Shown here: piece after piece, positions 10,419 to 12,913 of the stretch
Position numbering within the stretch: the first letter of the stretch is position 1
How the letters are laid out: every line of letters starts with the position of its first letter
Assembly: GCA_020428895.1 (NCBI GenBank)
Contig: JAGQLZ010000042.1
Location: 1-12,913, forward strand
Length of the DNA: 12,913 nt
Origin: Candidatus Kaiserbacteria bacterium
GTDB lineage: Bacteria; Patescibacteriota; Minisyncoccia; Phycocordibacterales; UBA918
Reading direction: 5' to 3'
Program-made: the position numbers and the translations under genes
The notes under the pieces: generated by a model
What the model was told of the DNA's origin: nothing
What the model saw: the letters and a program-made list of their open reading frames with translations, nothing else
Database searches by the model: none

Positions 10419-12913
10419 ATGGGTTCTCATCAGGAAAAGGAGCAGGTAGCAGTCAATCAACCGACTTGGCACTCTAAAGAAGCTGAAGAAGTTCTTAAAG
10501 CCTTTAGTGTTGATGAAAATGGACTGTCTTTTGATGAAGTAAATGAAAGAAAAAAACAATATGGTGAGAACATTTTTTCTAAAGTAGAAAAAAAATCCAT
10601 CTTCCGTAAATTGTTAGATCAACTAAGTAGTCCACTAGTATTTATTTTGGTGATTGCTTTTTCGGTTACTTTTGCTCTACAAGAATTTGTTGATTCGGGA
10701 GTGATTGCTTTTGCTCTTTTAATAGCTGTTGCAGTTGGTTTCATTCAAGAAGGAAAGGCTTCAAATGCTTTTGAAAAATTATCTAAATCACAAGAACACA
10801 TAGCTTTTGTAGTTAGAGATGGTAAAAAAATCCAAGTATCTTCTGAAGAATTAGTGCCAGGCGACATTGTTGAATTACAAAGTGGTATGCAAGTACCAGC
10901 TGACATGAGATTGTTTTCAGTTAAAAAGTTGTCAATCAACGAAGCTCCGCTAACTGGTGAATGGATGTCGGTAGATAAACAAGTTTTTCCAGTTGAAGTT
11001 GGTGAGGCTTTTGCTGAACAATCCAGTATGGCTTGGAAAGGTACTTTTGTAGCTAAAGGTCGTGGAATGGGGGTAGTGGTAGCAATTGGTGACAAAACTG
11101 CTGTAGGAGTATTAGCTGCGCAGGTACAAGTGGTAGAGGATGAAATGACGCCACTGCAACACGAAATGAGTAAGGTATCTAAAGTAATGCTCTACATTAT
11201 TTTGTCTTTGGTAGCAATGATATTTGCTATCGGGATGTTCACCGGTCAGTCACTTGAAGAAATGCTTTTGATGTCGATTGCGATTGCAGTAGCTTCTGTG
11301 CCAGAAGGTTTACCGGCCGCAGTAACGATTATTTTGGCAGTGGGCATGGAGGCACTTTTGAAACGTGGTGGTCTGGTTAGAAATTTATTAGCGGCTGAAA
11401 CTCTTGGGTCGACCACTTATATTTTAACTGATAAAACTGGAACTCTGACAAAAGGTAAAATGGCCATCACGGGCGTACTTTTAGATTTTGTTTTAGATAA
11501 TGATATTGAACATTGGTTACATAATAAGTATGTAGCTGATTTATTTAATGTTGCCTTATGTGGATCAGACTCATTTTTTGACGAGGCTGCTAATGTAGTG
11601 CGAGGTGATCCGGTTGAGGCAGCTATCTACAAAACGGCTGTATCGGTAGGTATTTCACCGACCGAAAATTCATATCGAGCAAACCGTATTGATATTCTCA
11701 GTTTTTCTTCAGAATTAAGGTTTGCCGCAGGTTTAACAGAAATAAATGGCACAAGAATCTTATGTATCAATGGGGCACCTGAACGTTTGATTGAATATGC
11801 TACTCATTATCAATCTAAAGATGGTTTGGTTGAATTTACTCCTGAAACTAAAAAGGCCTGTAATGATGCCATTGCTCGTGAGACTAGTATGGGCAAACGT
11901 TTAGTAGCAGTAGCTCACAAACAGGTAGCCTTTAGTGAAATTGAAGATGAGGATTTGAGTTTATTGGAAAACATAGTTTTTGCTGGTGTTTTAGTTTTTA
12001 CAGACCCAGTTCGTAGCGGAGTCGCTCAAGCAATTGAAGGAGTAAAATCTGCTGGTGCTGAAGTTTTGTTAATAACTGGCGACAATCCTCAGACTGCCCA
12101 AAACATCGCTGAGCAGGTAGGTATTGCTAAGATTGGGGCTCGCCCAGTGACAGGTAGTGAGCTTACTAATATGTCCGATAGTGACATCGAGACTTTACTG
12201 GAACAGAACGTTCGGGTGTTCGCAAGAGTACTACCTCAGCAAAAATTACGAATAGCTCAAATTTTACAGAAGCGAGGTGAAATTGTAGCTATGACTGGTG
12301 ATGGTATTAATGATGCACCAGCATTAAGAAAAGCTAATATTGGTATTGCCATTGGTTCTGGTACAGAGGTGGCAAAAGAATCTTCAGATCTAGTTCTAGT
12401 TAATGATTCTTTTGCCACCATTTATGCTGCTATCGAAGAGGGAAGACGCATTACTTCAAACTTACGTAAAATTGTTGGCTACCTACTTTCAACCTCATTA
12501 TCTGAAGTGGTCTTGATTAGTGCAGCTCTAATAACTGGCGCAGCAGCTCCAATTACAGCAGTACAAATTTTATGGGCCAATGTGATTGAAGAAGGTTTTA
12601 TGAGTGTAGCGTTTGCTTTTGAAAAAGGTGATAAAGACGCTATGAAAATGAAACCTCAAGATATTCACGCGGAGGGCATACTATCTCGACAAATGATTTG
12701 GTTTATGACTTTTGTTGTCACGGTTTTGAGTGTTTTAATACTTACTTTGTATTTCTACTTGCGATTTTTACAAGTACCAACTGAAGAATTACGTAGCGCT
12801 ATGTTCTTGGCGATTTCTATCGACTCACTGTTTATTGCATTTTCTTATCGTTCACTAACTACTCCTTTCTGGAAGATACCAATTAAAAATAATCTATTTT
12901 TTGTAGGTTCGTT
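10419..12913 (+). CDS. P2-type (calcium-type) cation-transporting ATPase, C-terminus cut by window edge
   Basis: 831 codons are visible, ending in the last membrane helices; perhaps 50-80 residues are missing. An in-frame TAA at 10410-10412 makes the ATG at 10419 the first possible start. Domains: cation-ATPase N-terminal region (about 17-60); M1-M2 (about 71-112); actuator with TGE (179-181); M3-M4 with PEGLP (295-299); phosphorylation motif DKTGTLTKGK (D338); nucleotide domain with GAPE (452-455); TGDN; hinge GDGINDAPAL (627-636); M5 with E696; M6 with WANVIEEG (719-726). E296 and E696 correspond to SERCA cation ligands E309 and E771. Departures from SERCA: TGEW instead of TGES, NGAPE instead of KGAPE, and EE in place of the M6 TD pair. 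Most likely it exports Ca2+ or a similar ion at the cytoplasmic membrane. Ion specificity is uncertain. Confidence 0.93.
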   Translation, partial: MGSHQEKEQVAVNQPTWHSKEAEEVLKAFSVDENGLSFDEVNERKKQYGENIFSKVEKKSIFRKLLDQLSSPLVFILVIAFSVTFALQEFVDSGVIAFALLIAVAVGFIQEGKASNAFEKLSKSQEHIAFVVRDGKKIQVSSEELVPGDIVELQSGMQVPADMRLFSVKKLSINEAPLTGEWMSVDKQVFPVEVGEAFAEQSSMAWKGTFVAKGRGMGVVVAIGDKTAVGVLAAQVQVVEDEMTPLQHEMSKVSKVMLYIILSLVAMIFAIGMFTGQSLEEMLLMSIAIAVASVPEGLPAAVTIILAVGMEALLKRGGLVRNLLAAETLGSTTYILTDKTGTLTKGKMAITGVLLDFVLDNDIEHWLHNKYVADLFNVALCGSDSFFDEAANVVRGDPVEAAIYKTAVSVGISPTENSYRANRIDILSFSSELRFAAGLTEINGTRILCINGAPERLIEYATHYQSKDGLVEFTPETKKACNDAIARETSMGKRLVAVAHKQVAFSEIEDEDLSLLENIVFAGVLVFTDPVRSGVAQAIEGVKSAGAEVLLITGDNPQTAQNIAEQVGIAKIGARPVTGSELTNMSDSDIETLLEQNVRVFARVLPQQKLRIAQILQKRGEIVAMTGDGINDAPALRKANIGIAIGSGTEVAKESSDLVLVNDSFATIYAAIEEGRRITSNLRKIVGYLLSTSLSEVVLISAALITGAAAPITAVQILWANVIEEGFMSVAFAFEKGDKDAMKMKPQDIHAEGILSRQMIWFMTFVVTVLSVLILTLYFYLRFLQVPTEELRSAMFLAISIDSLFIAFSYRSLTTPFWKIPIKNNLFFVGS

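Noticed and set aside
1..12913. Search for tRNA, rRNA, CRISPR arrays, insertion sequences, att sites and riboswitches
   Set aside because: I saw no tRNA T-loop pattern, no regular spaced repeats, no transposase or integrase, and no gene-free stretch longer than about 130 bases.
81..12913. Alternative genetic code (TGA as Gly or Trp)
   Set aside because: All recognised genes are full length under the standard code and tryptophan is encoded by TGG; only the absence of TGA stops remains notable.

Overview
The window looks like a chromosomal segment of an ultra-small Patescibacteria (CPR) bacterium, probably of the Parcubacteria/Paceibacteria type. This rests on AT-rich DNA, very short intergenic gaps, trimmed versions of housekeeping proteins (TruB without a PUA tail, a 138-residue YgjP-type metallopeptidase), and exported proteins with a PG_binding_1 domain of the 'YPEG.vtGyFG..T..A...fQ' kind that is common in that group. 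The assignment is an inference. The standard code fits: all complete genes read through without TGA and end in TAA or TAG.

Layout. (i) 81-4196: three consecutive plus-strand genes for exported proteins, each with a signal peptide followed by a short helical stretch. The second and third carry a peptidoglycan-binding domain and very acidic helical repeats, and the third also has a triplicated, unrecognised beta-helix module. Each of the three is followed by its own hairpin terminator. (ii) 4265-8904: a compact plus-strand run of a YgjP-like metallopeptidase, an exported MsrA-MsrB fusion, a glutaredoxin plus CcdA/DsbD-like membrane thiol transporter, a CaCA cation antiporter, and TruB. (iii) 8940-10297: a minus-strand block of two small unknown genes with strong Shine-Dalgarno sites, a third unknown gene, and a YqeY-family protein. 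(iv) 10419 to the window edge: a divergent P2-type cation ATPase, cut off at its C-terminus.

How the genes fit together. MsrAB repairs oxidised methionine in exported proteins, and the adjacent Grx/CcdA-like protein is well placed to bring reducing power across the membrane to it. The three surface proteins upstream are plausible clients. The antiporter and the P-type ATPase both look like cation (probably calcium) exporters. Nothing in the window shows transfer or mobile elements.

The most striking points are regulatory and structural. Nearly every plus-strand gene lacks a Shine-Dalgarno site and has a -10 hexamer 5-11 bases before its ATG, which predicts leaderless or nearly leaderless mRNAs, each from its own promoter even inside the tight gene run. 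By contrast, two minus-strand genes have strong Shine-Dalgarno sites. truB contains two perfect 13-14 bp palindromes with the same GTGG...GC-3nt-GC...CCAC plan, which look like members of a small palindromic repeat family inserted in frame.
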